A stretch of DNA of 64,000 nucleotides from the NCBI GenBank assembly GCA_038380795.1, contig CM076276.1:14522001-14586000 (forward strand), read 5' to 3'. The DNA comes from Pyrocephalus nanus. Its lineage: Eukaryota > Chordata > Aves > Passeriformes > Tyrannidae. The notes under the pieces are model-generated. The model did no database searches. It was given only the letters and a program-made list of their open reading frames with translations, and was not told where the DNA came from. The translations under genes and the position numbers were made by a program. Position 1 is the first letter of the stretch. Every line of letters starts with the position of its first letter. Positions 34,976 through 47,217 of this stretch are shown piece after piece.

Positions 34976-35881
34976 AATCCTGACCTTTTCTGACACCCCA
35001 ACTTAAAAAAAAAAAAAAAATCAATCATTTTCAAGGTGGAAATTATATCCTGTGGAAAGATCCAGAAGGGAACATCCTGCAGTGTCTTTCCCCATCAGGG
35101 GTGACAGATTGTTTTCCCAGCTGTCCCCTGGGGGAGTAACCTGTCCAACCCCCTGATTCAATTCTTGGGGACAAGAATTGATGTGGAGGTAAAACGGGAT
35201 GAAAAGCAAAGTGGGCAGAAATGAGATTATTTCCAGGGCACATTTAACTTCCTGTGACATTTGAGAGCACGAACCCTCCCTGGAAAGTTTGCCTGGGAGC
35301 CTCAGTGTTTAATTCCCAGCAAGACAGACACAATTTTTCAGATTATGGTGATTGTTTTCGACTTGATCAGCGAAAGACAGGGAGAGAAGCTTTGAGCTGG
35401 CACCACAAAAAAAAACAGGCACAGGGGAAAAACAGTGGGAAATTGGCTGGAAAACCTGGACAGCCACAGGGATGGGATTTGGGCTCCAGGGTTCTCCTTC
35501 AGCACAAGTTTTGCAGCCACAGGTAAATCTTTCCACCTGGTTGCCTCCCATTCCTGATTTCCTTGGGTTTGGAGCGTGACCTGTTGGCAGCAAAGGCCAC
35601 AAAGATCCAAGGAAGCCTCTTCCAAGATCAGAGGGGGACAATCCAGCCTGGATTCCACCAAACACAGCAAAACCTGGCACCCAGAGGGACAGCATGGAAC
35701 CAGATCCCTCTGAATTCCCACAGTTTTAGCTGGCTCAGGTCCTCAGTGGGAAGCTTGGAGGCTCCTCCATCCCATCCCTGAGCTTTTGCTGGTGTTCCCT
35801 GGACATTGGCAGTGTGGGAAAACCCAAAGGGATCCAGCAGGATCAGCACTGGAAGTTGCTGCTGCCCCAGGAAAAGATTTC

Positions 35882-36005
35882 ACAGGATCCCAGAATCAAT
35901 AAGGCTGGAAAAGACTCCAAGGTCGAGGGGTCCAGTTGTTCCCAACAACATTCCCAAGCCCCCTCTAAGCCATGTCCCCAAATGCCACATCCAGATTTGC
36001 AGGAA
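35882..36005 (-). mobile_element. Older CR1 fragment
   Basis: GGATCCCAGAATCAATAAGG, GGAAAAGACTCCAAGGTCGA and ATGTCCCCAAATGCCACATC match an older CR1 subfamily in antisense. Confidence 0.72.
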
Positions 36006-38010
36006 GATCTGAAAGACTGGAATTATTGTGGAGCCGAAGAGCCCTTCCAGGCAATTGGAATTCTTGGAACCTGCCTGAATAGTCCCTTACCCAGAGAGAA
36101 CGAGGCACTTCCAGCAGCAGGAATTTGAAGTAATTGCAGCCTTTTCCTTTGCAAGGCAGATGGAATGAACTCTGCACCAAAACCAGGGATTGGAATGTGG
36201 ATAAATATGTATAAAAATAATCCATTCCATCAGAGAAATGATTAGAGCAAAGGCCACCCTCTTTTTTCCCTTTCTAAAATTCAATTTAAAAAAAAAAAAA
36301 ACATTTAGCAGGAAGATCATTTGAATGTTTTATTAATTGCCACCTCTTGATTATTTTACTTCTAATTCCTTTCTCAGCTGAGCCACAGAAGTGGGGGGGG
36401 TTGTTGCACTGAGGGTTTTTGGGTTTTTTTGGTGCTTTTTTTGTGAGTATTTCCAGGCAGCTGCTGCAAAACAAGAGCATTGAATAGGCTGAGCAAAAGG
36501 GTCAGTTTAATACACAGAACAATTGAGCAGAGAACCAAAAAGAATCGGAAATCCAGGGAAATTTTCGTCCATGTGCAGTAATGAGGGTTTCTGATAAAAC
36601 TTCAGCTCTTTTCAGGACTGACATTGGAAATTCAGACAAAATCCTTCGTAAATTCGACAGAAATTGGAGAGTTTTGGGTTTGGAAAGGAAGGGGGGACGA
36701 CAAAAATGCACATTTTTGGGTTGGGAATCATCAGTGACCCTTGTGAGCAATAAGATGCCAATGGATCAGCCCTTATGGATAAACCCTTGTTGGTTTTGGG
36801 CTCAAATCCCTCAGAAATAGTGACTATTTCAATCCCTGGCAGGAGCCACAGCCCCAAGATCTGTGGGAACCCCCCAGAAGGGACCTCAGCAGGATCCTGA
36901 GGCAAAGAGGGATGGAAAAGCCTGAGAGATTTTTTTTTTTCCTGGGGGGAGAAATTCAGCATCTTCCAGCCAGCTCAGGTGTGGGGTTTCCTCTCTATTT
37001 TCCTTTTTCAGAGCCATTTTGTCCCCTTTCCCCTCACTTTTCAAGGGTTTGGGGGTTTTTAACTGGGCACAAAGTGCAACAAGAGCCCAGGCTGGAAAGA
37101 TAATCTTGATTTAGAAACATTTAGAAATCTCAGGTGGCACCTCCACCACCCAGCCCAGCAAAACCCCCTCATTTTTGGGGTGACTCCCATCTATTTACTG
37201 GCACTGCACATCTCCAGCCCCATCCCTCCTCCATGCTCCAGCTTTCCACCACAATACCCACCCAGTGTGATTTATAACCCTCTAAATTCAATGTAAAACC
37301 TGCCTTTGACTCCAGTGATTTCAGGATAAGCTCCTAATTTCACGCTTTGTCCAAAGAACAGATAAAATTGACTTTAGAAAAGCTTTTTTCCCCCCTGGAA
37401 AATTAATCTTCTCTGAACTACTTCAAGCCTCAGAATGATTGCTAAGATGCCCCCTGATAGAAATAACCAGTGTACTTGAAATAAAGAGATTTGGCAGGAA
37501 TCAAATCCTCCAGCCTGGCTTTTTATCATATTTATGACCCTCTGAAGTTCTCCATCATAAACAGCAGCACTTGGAAATGCAGGAATAAGTCACTGTCAGT
37601 GGGTTTGGAGGAGCTGAAAGATGTGCTGGGATCACACAACCCTCTGCTCAGCCTCAGCATCCCTGCTGAGATAAACCCTGTTTATCTGATCCAATTCCAA
37701 GGTGCACTGAGGGACTGAAAAATGGATTCCAAACACATCCAGCCAAAGGTGGCAGCTCCTGCTGGAATAAATCCCCCTGTTACCCTGGCTGGGGGGGATG
37801 AATCCAGGGTCTTTTGGTGTTTGAAGAGATTTACTTAATTAAAAGCATTAAAAAAAAAAAAAAAAAGAGCTTTTATTGCAAAATTCAATTTGCCAACGTG
37901 AATTCCACAGCAGGATCTGGAACCTGTAGCCCATTCGGAAAAATTCCCACTGGGTCATGGAATCATTCACAGAAGGTCAGCCCCATTTTACCACTGGATT
38001 TTTCAGTGGA

Positions 38011-38188
38011 AAAGGTTGCCCAGAGGAGCTGTGGCTGCCCCTGGATCCCTGGAAGTGTCCAAGGCCAGGTTGGATGAGGCTTGGAGAAACCTGGGATAGT
38101 GGGAGGTGTCCCTGCCCATGGCAGGGGGTGGAACAAGATGTTCTTTAAGGTCACTTCCAACCCAAACCATTCCATGATTCCATGATTT
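38011..38188 (+). mobile_element. CR1 3' fragment, terminus intact
   Basis: It runs in sense from GGTTGCCCAGAGGAGCTGTG to CCAACCCAAACCATTCCATG and the repeated octamer ATTCCATG. Confidence 0.92.
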
Positions 38189-38319
38189 GATGAGGTTTGA
38201 AATTCACATAAAACACTGCTTTTGAATCCCAACATTCCTGTGTGTTTAATTCCTTTCTGCTTCAAGAGAAGAATCAAAAGGGGTGGGCAAAAGGACAGGA
38301 GAAAACAGAAGTTGTACCA

Positions 38320-38550
38320 GGCTGGGTTCAGAGTGGATATTTGGGAAAATTCCTTCATGGAAAGGATGGTGAGGCCCTGGCAAGGCTGCCCAGGGCAGGG
38401 GGGCAGTCCCCACCCCTGGAGGGATTTAAAATCCCTGTGGATGTGGCACTTGGGGACATGGTCAGTGGTGGCCTTGGCAGTGCTGGGGTAAGGTTGAACT
38501 CCATCATCTCAGAGGGCTTTTCCAGCCTGAATGATTCCATGATTCCATGA
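38320..38550 (+). mobile_element. CR1 3' fragment of a second subfamily
   Basis: GATGGTGAGGCCCTGGCAAG, CCCTGTGGATGTGGCACTTG and AGAGGGCTTTTCCAGCC lead to tandem ATTCCATG octamers. The internal sequence differs from the neighbouring copy at 38011. Confidence 0.9.
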
Positions 38551-40486
38551 ATTTCCTGCTGGGATGGGGGGGTGGGATGGGATCCAGCTCCTGCCAAGGC
38601 CAGCAATGTGTTATGGTTCCACACCTGGAACGTGTCCCAGCGGTTCCTTGGGATGCAGAGCTGGGAATGTGGCCTCCCAGGGTGTCCTCCCTGGAGCCCA
38701 AGGGATCAGGAAAACAGGGATCTGAGCCACCTGGACTAGTGGGAGATGTCCCAGCCCACTGAGGGGTGTTGGACTAAAGCAGCTCCTGTGGCTCAGCGGG
38801 GCTAATGATCTTATTTGTTAATTGAGTTCTAATTAGAAATATTTGCTGGGTGACAAAAGGAGGGGAAAAAACCCCCCCTCCAAAGTGTGGACAGGATGCT
38901 CAGGACACGCTCTGGGCTGCTCTGTGGGGGCAGGGAGACCCCAAATCCTGCCATGTGGTGCCCAGGACACAAATGCCTAAAATCCAGAACGTTCCCTTCT
39001 GGAGCGCAGGGGAATTGTGGGACCCAAGGAATGCAGGAACACCAGCAGAGTGGGACACATGGAAAACCCTTTTCCCTTCACAAAAGGTGCTGAGCAGAGG
39101 CAGGAGCAGAGCAGGAAACTTGGGAATGGTGATGGATGAGAGGAGATGCCATGGATTTGGTGTTTAACCCAGAGCAGAGATGACGAGGGGGAAGGGTTTT
39201 GCTTGGCACGGCTGAGGCAAAGTCATTTGTTTTCCTAGAGGCTGTTTGAGGAGCTTCCAAAAGGAGGAGGAGTAAGGTTTAGCTTTTTCCTGGCAGCTTT
39301 GGAAAGGCTGTGGATGCATCTCCCCCCCCTTCCTCCCTGCACGGAGCTCCACGTGCACTTTTTGGGAAGCTTCTGCCTGGCACGTCCTGATCCATGTGGG
39401 GCTGGAATGGGGGTCAGGGGGACAGGGATGGGGATGGGAGGCTCCAGGGAGCCTGTGCAGGAGCAGCCCAGCTCCAGAGGGTGATTCATGGAGAGCTGGA
39501 TGCCAGGACAGCACCAAACCTCTCTGTTTTGCCTCACTGGTCCTCCCAGTACGGCACCAGTGCCACGTGGAAACCCTCCCTCCCCTCTGATGTGGGGCAG
39601 CCCCACTACCCCACCAGCCCCCCATCCCTCTCAGGAGGCAGATTTTTGAATTAAAAAATAATAAACCATAGCTGTTTAATCACTTGCTCTTTTTATTAAA
39701 TCCAATACAAACCAATTCCCAAGCAAGTCTCCTGCAAATATTTTTACTCCCTTACACGTCCCAGGTCCACCTACAGCTTTCAAGGTTGATTTGTATCTTC
39801 TTTAAACCTGAAAATATGTGCAAAACCCCCTTTTCCATGGTGCCACCCTGTCCCTGTCCCTGCTCCAGGGACAGGAGCTGTGGAGGATGGGACAGTTTGG
39901 GCAGTGGGAGGTTTGGGAGCTGGGGCAGGGATGGGAACATCTCCGAGGTGATGTCCCCTGGCTGGATGGCTCAGGAAGGAAGGGAAAGCTTTGAAGGGGT
40001 TCTGGAAAAGCAGAGAGGTTCCCAAGCACTCTCCCATCTCATCCTTATTCATCTAAGGCAGAGATTGCTTCCTAAAATCCAAAAAGGCAGCACATCCCCC
40101 TGGGAATGGTGTGGAAGTGCCCAGTCTGGAGAGGGCAGGACTGTGGGGAGGGAATATTTAAAGCACTGAGTTATGACCTGGAAAAGGGAAGGACACAGAC
40201 AACAAACCCATTTTTCCCCTCCTGTTGTTCTCAAAAATTAAAGATTTGGTTTTCTTTGCCATCCTTAGTGCAGGAATGATGTTGGACCTGGCACTGCAAG
40301 GGGCACCCAGGTCTTCCCCCTCCCTTTTGCAATTAATGGGAGCAGCTGCAAAATGGAAGAAGAAAAAAAAATAATGAATGGGAAAAAAAATAAATTCAGA
40401 GCCCAAATCTAATTTTCAATAAAACCACCAGTGTCTCCTTTCCAAGGCTTGGAAATGCCCAAGTGTGTGATTTCAGTGTGGGCACT

Positions 40487-40755
40487 AAAATCATGGAATC
40501 AGAGAGTGGTTTGGGTTGGAAGGGACCTTAAAGCTCATCCAGTGCCACCCCCTGCCATGGGCAGGGACACCTTCCACCAACCCAGGCTGATCCAAACTGG
40601 CCTTGGACACTTCCAGGGATGGAGCAGCCACAGCTTCTCTGGCCAACCTGTGCCAGGGCCTGCCCACCCTCACAGGGAAGGGTTTCTTCCCAATATCCAA
40701 ACTAAACCTTCCCTCTTTCAGCTTAAAGCCATTCCCACCTTTCCAGCTCCTGCAC
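40487..40755 (-). mobile_element. CR1 3' fragment
   Basis: It is antisense and begins AAAATCATGGAATCAGAG, then GGTTTGGGTTGGAAGGGACC, and ends near CTTAAAGCCATTCCC. Confidence 0.92.
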
Positions 40756-41654
40756 AAACGCCAGAGATTTCATCGTGGCTTTGCTTCCCCCCCCCCCCTT
40801 CTCCTTTCTAAAAAAGAAAAATTATTTCCATGTGATCCCAGCGCTTTCCCTCTTGGCTGGAACTCTGGATGTGGTTTTGGGTTCTGTGGTGGAGATTTTT
40901 TTTTTTTTTAATACATTTCTTTTCATTATTTGTTTCATTCCCGAATTTTTTTTTTTCGGTTTTCATTTCCATCCCCGGGAGAGGCTCCTTGGGATCCCCC
41001 GGGCTGCGAGTTGGGAGTGGGACAAAGGCTCAGGAACCCGGCACAAGTTGCTGCAAGTGAAGAAACCAGAAAAAAAAAAAAAAAGCAGCAAAAAAAACAA
41101 ACCAACCCCTGCTTTTGCAAAAAAACAACCCAGCTGCTGAGCTCCACGAGGATCCCAGCCCGACATTCCGTGTTTCCCTCGGATTGCAGCGAGGAAGTGC
41201 AGCCTCCTCGGAGCTTCCATGTGGTGCTGAGGGAGAGCCCGGGGACAGGGACAGGGGAGTGCTGAGGTGAGTCCAAGGGATGGGAAAAAGGGGGATAAAA
41301 TCCCTGTTCCTGTCGGGAACAGAGTGTTCCCACCTGCAGTTCCTTGGGTCGGGAATGGGGTGCTCTGCCCTCGCTGCTGGAATGAGGGCAAGGCCGGGTT
41401 AGTGCTGGATTTGTTCCTATTGACATTCCTTATCCCATTATCCACCCTTAGCATTCCAGGACAATGCTTTCTCCCAGTGGGATTTTGCTCTCACTGGGGC
41501 TGAGCAGTGGGATGGGGATGGATCCCAACGTGGATCTGCCACGGCAGCTCCGGGCAGGAAAGAGCCATTTCCTGGCACCTTCATGTGGAAACTTTCAGGG
41601 AATTCTGCTTCCCCAAGCTGTTTGGAATGTGCTGCTCGCTCCAAAGAGGGGTTT

Positions 41655-41707
41655 TGGGATGGGATGGGATGGGATGGGATGGGATGGGATGGGATGGGAT
41701 GGGATGG
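41655..41707 (+). repeat. (TGGGA)n microsatellite
   Basis: About ten uninterrupted pentanucleotide copies of GGGAT. The minus strand reads ATCCC repeats, and open frames across it are repeat artefacts. Confidence 0.97.
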
Positions 41708-44239
41708 AGTGGTCGTGCTGCTGCCAGTTGGTGTCCCCAACATCCCCCAGGTGGGACAACCCCACCCACTGCAGGGACAACCCAACTGGGACAGCCCCAC
41801 ATGGACCCTCTGCGGGGACAACTCCTCCTGCTTCACCCTGGCACATGGAATGGCGAATTCCCAGAGTGACTGAGTCAGCACTGGCGATCCCAGGAAAGCT
41901 GCCTTTCCCCTGGGAAGGGCGAAGGAGGGCTGGGTGTCTTTTGCTCTGTGGGAGAAGCTGCCCTGGGAATGACTTACTGTAAGTTCCCTGTGCTGAATCA
42001 CCGCCTGGACTTGCCAGGGAGATGGGAATGCTTCCAAGGAACCGCCCAGCCTGGAGCAGGGACATTTCCAGGACACTGCAGGCATGTTCCTGGAGTCAGA
42101 GGTGCAAGTGGGGACAAGGAGAAGGAGGGAGGGAAGAGCTGCTTGCTTAGCAACCAGCAAAGATCCTTCTGCTCCCTGGCTGTGCAGGGCAGGCAAGGTG
42201 GGAATATGGGAATATGCAGCTATCCAAGGGCTGTTTCCATCCCACAGCACCTGCAGGGAATGCTGTTAAATCCACATCATCCCCCAGGTCTAAGGGTGTG
42301 AAGGTAACAGGGAGGGAGGTTTTGGATCCTCATCTCTCCCCATGCAAGAGGTGAAATCCCAGCTGGAGAGAGCAGTGGGGACTCAGCAGTTGCTGCTGCT
42401 GAGGGATAGAGGAATTCAGGCACTTCAACATCCCTGGAAACAGGCACAGGCTAAAAAAAAAGCACCACAAAATAACCCCCAAACCAGATAATTCAAAATG
42501 CAGCTACAAACTCACCGACAGATGTTCACCCAGGCCATCACAAATCCAGAGGCAGCTAAAACTCCTGGCTCTGCCTCCACTCCTGCCCCTCTCCCACCTC
42601 TCTGGGCTCAACCCAGCCCTCCCAGTGGCTCCTGTTCATCACCCCCAGTGCTGTCAAACCCCACGGGCCGGGGCGTCGCCCTCGCTCATCTGCAAACCAC
42701 TGCACTCACAGTGGAAACTCTGAAACCACCACTCCTTTCTGGGATCCAAACATCCTTGTCTGGGAGTTCTCAACCCCCTCCCTGGCTGCAGACAGGCTCC
42801 TGATGCTCAAATCCAGGGAAGCATCTCGGGGATGTGGGGCTGGAGAGGTTTTCCTGGTGCTGGGAGCAGAGGAGCTCCCCTGAGGGATCCCCCCTTGGGA
42901 AAAGCACCAGCTCCTTCACCGTTCTCTGGGCTTTTTTTTTTCCCCCAGTAATGAAATTTTAGACCCTCACAGGGAAGAAAATTTTCAGAACTTCCCAAAG
43001 AAATCACTTCCAAGAGGAAGTGCAGCGTCCAGACATTCCCGGCCCCGAGGATGCCTCGTTTCCTGCCCGTGGTGATCCAAGGAGCAGTGAGGAGGTTGAG
43101 GCTTGAGAGGAGACAAAGCAGCAGCACTGGAATATTTTCCATCTCTGGAGTGATGACACATCCATGTGTTTTCCATCTCGAGGAGGGTTTTAATCTGAGC
43201 TGTCCCCGTGGGGTTTTTGAGCCAAGGTTTGTCCCTAACTCCAAGGGGCAGTGGCTGCTGATGTCTGGGGGTTTAAAGCAAGGATAGTCAGAGATTGTTT
43301 TACCCAGTCAAGCCTTAGGAATAACCAGGAAGGAAAACACTGGCAGGAATTGAAAGGGATGAATCTCGGAGCAGTTCCTGCCTCGTGAATTCTGGATGTC
43401 ACAGCTCAGCACAGTTCTCAGTGGGATTTATCCTTCCAGCTGCCCTGCAAGGTAAGGACACACTTCCAGGGAATAAAGGGATGGGGTGGATTGATCCACA
43501 CCTTTGGCAAGACCTTTAAATCCCACAGGGGCTGCTTGGGGTTCCAACAGAGCAGGTAAGATTGGGGTTCAAGTTGCAAATTCCCTGTCATTAACCACAG
43601 GGAAAACCCCTGGATGCAGCCTCCAGGCTGACTGGCTTTGCCTTCCTGCTTCACTCTCTCTGTTGCAAAGCAAATTCAGGCGTTTCTTGCAGCTATTTCA
43701 GCGATTTCTTCTCGTTTCTGTTGCCTAAATGTGTTCCTTTAGGTCAGGGCATGGAAATTCTTCAGGTACAGGGGAAGATTAAAAAGCTCTGCATGTGCAA
43801 ATGTGCCTCAGGCACAATCTGCCTTGAGCTCTGAGATTAAATTCAATCAGCACCCCCCAAAAAATCAATCAAGGTGCTCTCTGCAGCTGAAAGAGTGTCG
43901 AGGAAAGATATTTAAATCAGGACTTGCACACAAGAAGAAAGAATCATGTCATTTAACTCCCTGAAGCAGAACTAATGGTTTCTGCCCTTCTTCAGCCAGG
44001 GTTTGGGGGGGATCCCTAAAGCCCTGCATGGTGGGAATTGGGCATTTTTGGCTGGCACACACTGGGAATGCCACTGGAAAAACAGCAGGTAATTCATAGC
44101 AGGTTAAAAAATATGTAAATAAAAAGCTTGATGGATTAGACTGAAGTCAGGTACTTCCAGGGTCAGTGCAGAGCAAAAATACACTATTTAATCATCTGGT
44201 CAGCCTTGGATTTTGCTGGGGGGGGGACAAGTGACCCTG

Positions 44240-44330
44240 GGCAGGGACCCTTTCCACTAGTTCAGGTTGCTCCAAGCCCCATCCAGCCTGGCCTGGGACA
44301 CTTCCAGGGATGGAGCAGCCACAGCCTTGG
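44240..44330 (-). mobile_element. CR1 internal fragment
   Basis: GCAGGGACCCTTTCCACTAG and GGGACACTTCCAGGGATGG are antisense CR1 blocks. Both ends are truncated. Confidence 0.78.
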
Positions 44331-44780
44331 AATGAGTTGGGACCAGAGCAGACAAAGCTCAGTTTGTTTTTTGCTGCCTTTTGAGGAAGAAAAACCTCTG
44401 CAGCCCAAGCCAAATCCCTCACCAGCATATTTGAGAAAACAAGATCCCAATAATTGGCTTTAAGTGAAAAAAAACCACCCAAACTGTTAAAAACAACCCC
44501 TCACTTTTCCTCACAGAACTTAAATTCTGAACCTCATTTTTTGGCATTATTTTTCAGCTGCCCAATTTGCCTTCCCCACCACAAGGGTTACATTTGCTTC
44601 TCCTCTGAAATTTGGCTGGGACCATTCTTTCCTCCAGCTTGACATGATCTGGTTACAGGGAAATTCTTACCATGCTTGTTTCCTTTCCTGTCCCAGAATT
44701 TCTCTGGTTTGAGGTTTCCCTTCCCCTGAGCTCTGCTTTTGTGCTGGATGTCGGCCAAACAATCCCAACCTGCTGAATTT

Positions 44781-44898
44781 ATCCCTGGAAGTGTCCAAGG
44801 CCAGGTTGGAGCAAGCTGGGCTGGTGGGAGGTGTCCCACCTGGACTGGATGAGCTTTAATGTCCCTTCCCACCCAAACCATTCCAGGATTCATCATTC
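44781..44898 (+). mobile_element. CR1 3' end fragment
   Basis: ATCCCTGGAAGTGTCCAAGG through GATGAGCTTTAATGTCCC to CCCAAACCATTCCAGG, in sense. Confidence 0.85.
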
Positions 44899-46991
44899 TT
44901 TCCTTGCAGTCCTCTCAGCCTCCTTCCTTTCCACCTCTTTCCTATTTGACTTCTCCTGTCCTTTTTTGTGATGCCCAGGCTGTAAACCTGAACCTCTGTT
45001 TACTCACCTACCTCATCAAATCTTCACCAGACCACAAAACATCCCAACCAAACTCATGTTTCTGCCACAACAAAGTAATAATTTCACTAAATTTTGAAGG
45101 AAATGGTGGTGTGGAGGTGTCAGCTCCAGGATGCCCTGAATGGACTGAATTGTTGCATCATTTGCTTCTTTTTTCAAACTTTCCCCCCCCCCCCCAAATG
45201 CAATTTCCAGCCAATAATAACTTGAGTAATTGCTCTTCCTGAATCGTGCAAGTGGCCACAAATCCTTGAGTGGGGGCTTGAATTCCTGTCATGTGAACTG
45301 TGCACAACTCTCCAGGACACCCCTAGAAACCCCAAATCCTCTCTGCAGTCCAACATCCTGCTCTGATCACACCCAGGCTGCTGATTCCTGACTTTTAAAC
45401 CGGTGCTTAAACTTTTCTGTTCCTGGCTGGCAGCACAAGGATGGCTTAAGAAGGGAGTGGAAATTAAAAAGGACTTAATGAAAATGAAATTCGAGCCCTG
45501 AACGCTGATAGAAAAGGAGTATTGATCCCTCCTGGAATGAGGGACAGCCACGAACAGGAAGATATTCCGAGTTCTGATGGATTTGATGAAAGGACTTGCA
45601 CTGCTGGCAGAGGGAAAGTCATTATTACCTTGCTGCTAATGAGTATTTATGGGGTTTCCAGGGAGCTGCATTACACCAAGTAATAAAAGGTGTGAATGAC
45701 AGCCCTTCGGGACAGGTAAGAACGAGAAGAAAAAATATTGACACTTTTTTTCCTCTCTGTTTTCCCACCTGGCTCATTTTGTTCCCAGTGAGGCCTTTGA
45801 GCAGCCTCAGGGCAGAATTCCCTCCCTCCCTCTTCAGGTGGGACCTGTTTGTTCCCAGAGCAATTCCTGAAGTCCAGGACATCCAGATCCCACCTTCCCC
45901 CTCTGTTCCAGGAATTAAAGCTGGGAGAAGAGGAGCTGTTCCCAGCCTGAGGTCAATACAAGTCCATCTCACTAATTGGACCTTGGAGAAGCTCCATTAA
46001 GGCATCGATCCAAAAACTCTGCCCTGTGTGGAGCACCCCTGCAATCAGTGGGATGACACTAATTACACATGGAACCAGGAGGCAGCTGCCTGTCTCCAGC
46101 TCCAATCCCTCCCCAGGGATGAGGAGCCAGAGAAAATTCCCATCATTGCACTATCTCCAGCATTTCCCCTCTGTATTTCACTCAGGGCTTTCAGAGCTCA
46201 CCAGCAGCAGCTGAAAATGCAACACAAGAGCATCTCAAAAACCAAAGTTTGTGCAGAGCAAATCCCACTTGGCTTTGGTCTTTGGGGTTCTTTTTTTTTT
46301 TTTTTGCAGCTATTTGGCTTTGCATTCCACACACACTGGAAAATAAGAAGGGAAAGTCCACACAGGAATTCTGCTGGGGAGAGCACGTGGGCATGGTCAG
46401 AACCACAAGTCTTCTTGGGAAGAGGTTACTGGGAAGGAGTTCCTAGCCAGAGGCTGCAGGAGGATGTCTAAAGAGGGAAATACTTTTTGTTTCTTTAGGT
46501 TTCATTTTTCTTCAGGGTTTTTTTCTCAAAAAAAAAAAAAAATCCAACTCAGGCTCTATATTTAAATAAAGTTGCATGTTCTCCCTTTCATTTTGAACTT
46601 TTCAGGATTTGTGGCTTTTTTTTTTGGTGTGTCTTTTACCCAGAAGCTTTTGTAGGGGCTGTTCCAAGAGCAGCCAAGCAGCGAGTGCTGGAGCGATGGA
46701 GCTTCTCATCTCAGCGGGCTTTGTTTGGTTTGGGGTGGGTTTTTTTTTTTCCCCTTCTCTTGTTTACCTGGTGTCTCTTGTCAGCTATTTCAGGTAATGA
46801 GGGACAGGGGTTGCCTTTTCCACTGCTTGCAAACAGCGGGGCCGTGGGGCACCGTCCCCACCCGGAGTCTCCCGGTGCCACTCCGAGCTCCGTCAATAAT
46901 TAACCCCGAGAAAAGCACCCCGAGGTAACCCCAACAGATGGCTCTGATTGGAACGGCTGTGTTAATAACTCCTGTCCCTTTGCTGGTCCAG

Positions 46992-47006
46992 CTGGCCCTG
47001 CTGAAG
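46992..47006 (+). other. C1QTNF8: Putative 5' UTR start of C1QTNF8 exon 1
   Basis: A pyrimidine-rich stretch followed by TCCAG at 46987-46991 looks like a splice acceptor 15 nt before the chosen ATG. It suggests an upstream untranslated exon. This is inference. Confidence 0.4.
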
Positions 47007-47217
47007 ATGAGGGTGGTGCTCCTGCTGCTCCTGGTGTCCGTGGGGAGCGCCGGAGCCGAGCCGGAGAAGGGCCTGCCCCGGCGCCTGTCGTGCGTGCGCT
47101 GCTGCGGCCCCTCGGAGCAGCCCGTGTCCATCATCTCCTCCAGGCACACCAGGATGAGCAGCAACCCCTACTCTGTGCCCAGAGTCCAGCCCACCATAGA
47201 CATCACCATCCTCAAAG
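47007..47217 (+). CDS. C1QTNF8: C1QTNF8 coding exon 1 (signal peptide and stalk)
   Basis: This exon encodes [17 protein letters not shown], the cysteine-containing N-terminal stalk and the first collagen glycine (split codon). It ends at AAAG followed by the donor GTGGGT. The upstream pyrimidine-rich stretch ending in CAG at 46991 suggests that a 5' UTR intron precedes it. Confidence 0.88.

Larger units (their letters stand above)
30400..46900. other. Region between TEKT4 and C1QTNF8
   Basis: About 16 kb have no supported coding exon. They hold CR1 fragments, the TGGGA microsatellite and otherwise unique sequence. A GC-richer patch at about 40960-41280 ends in a good splice donor and could be an untranslated exon. 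Noncoding RNA genes could lie here unseen. Confidence 0.6.

Noticed and set aside
41438..42250. 270-aa minus-strand and overlapping plus-strand frames near the TGGGA repeat
   Set aside because: They run through the microsatellite and show no domain or splice-consistent structure.
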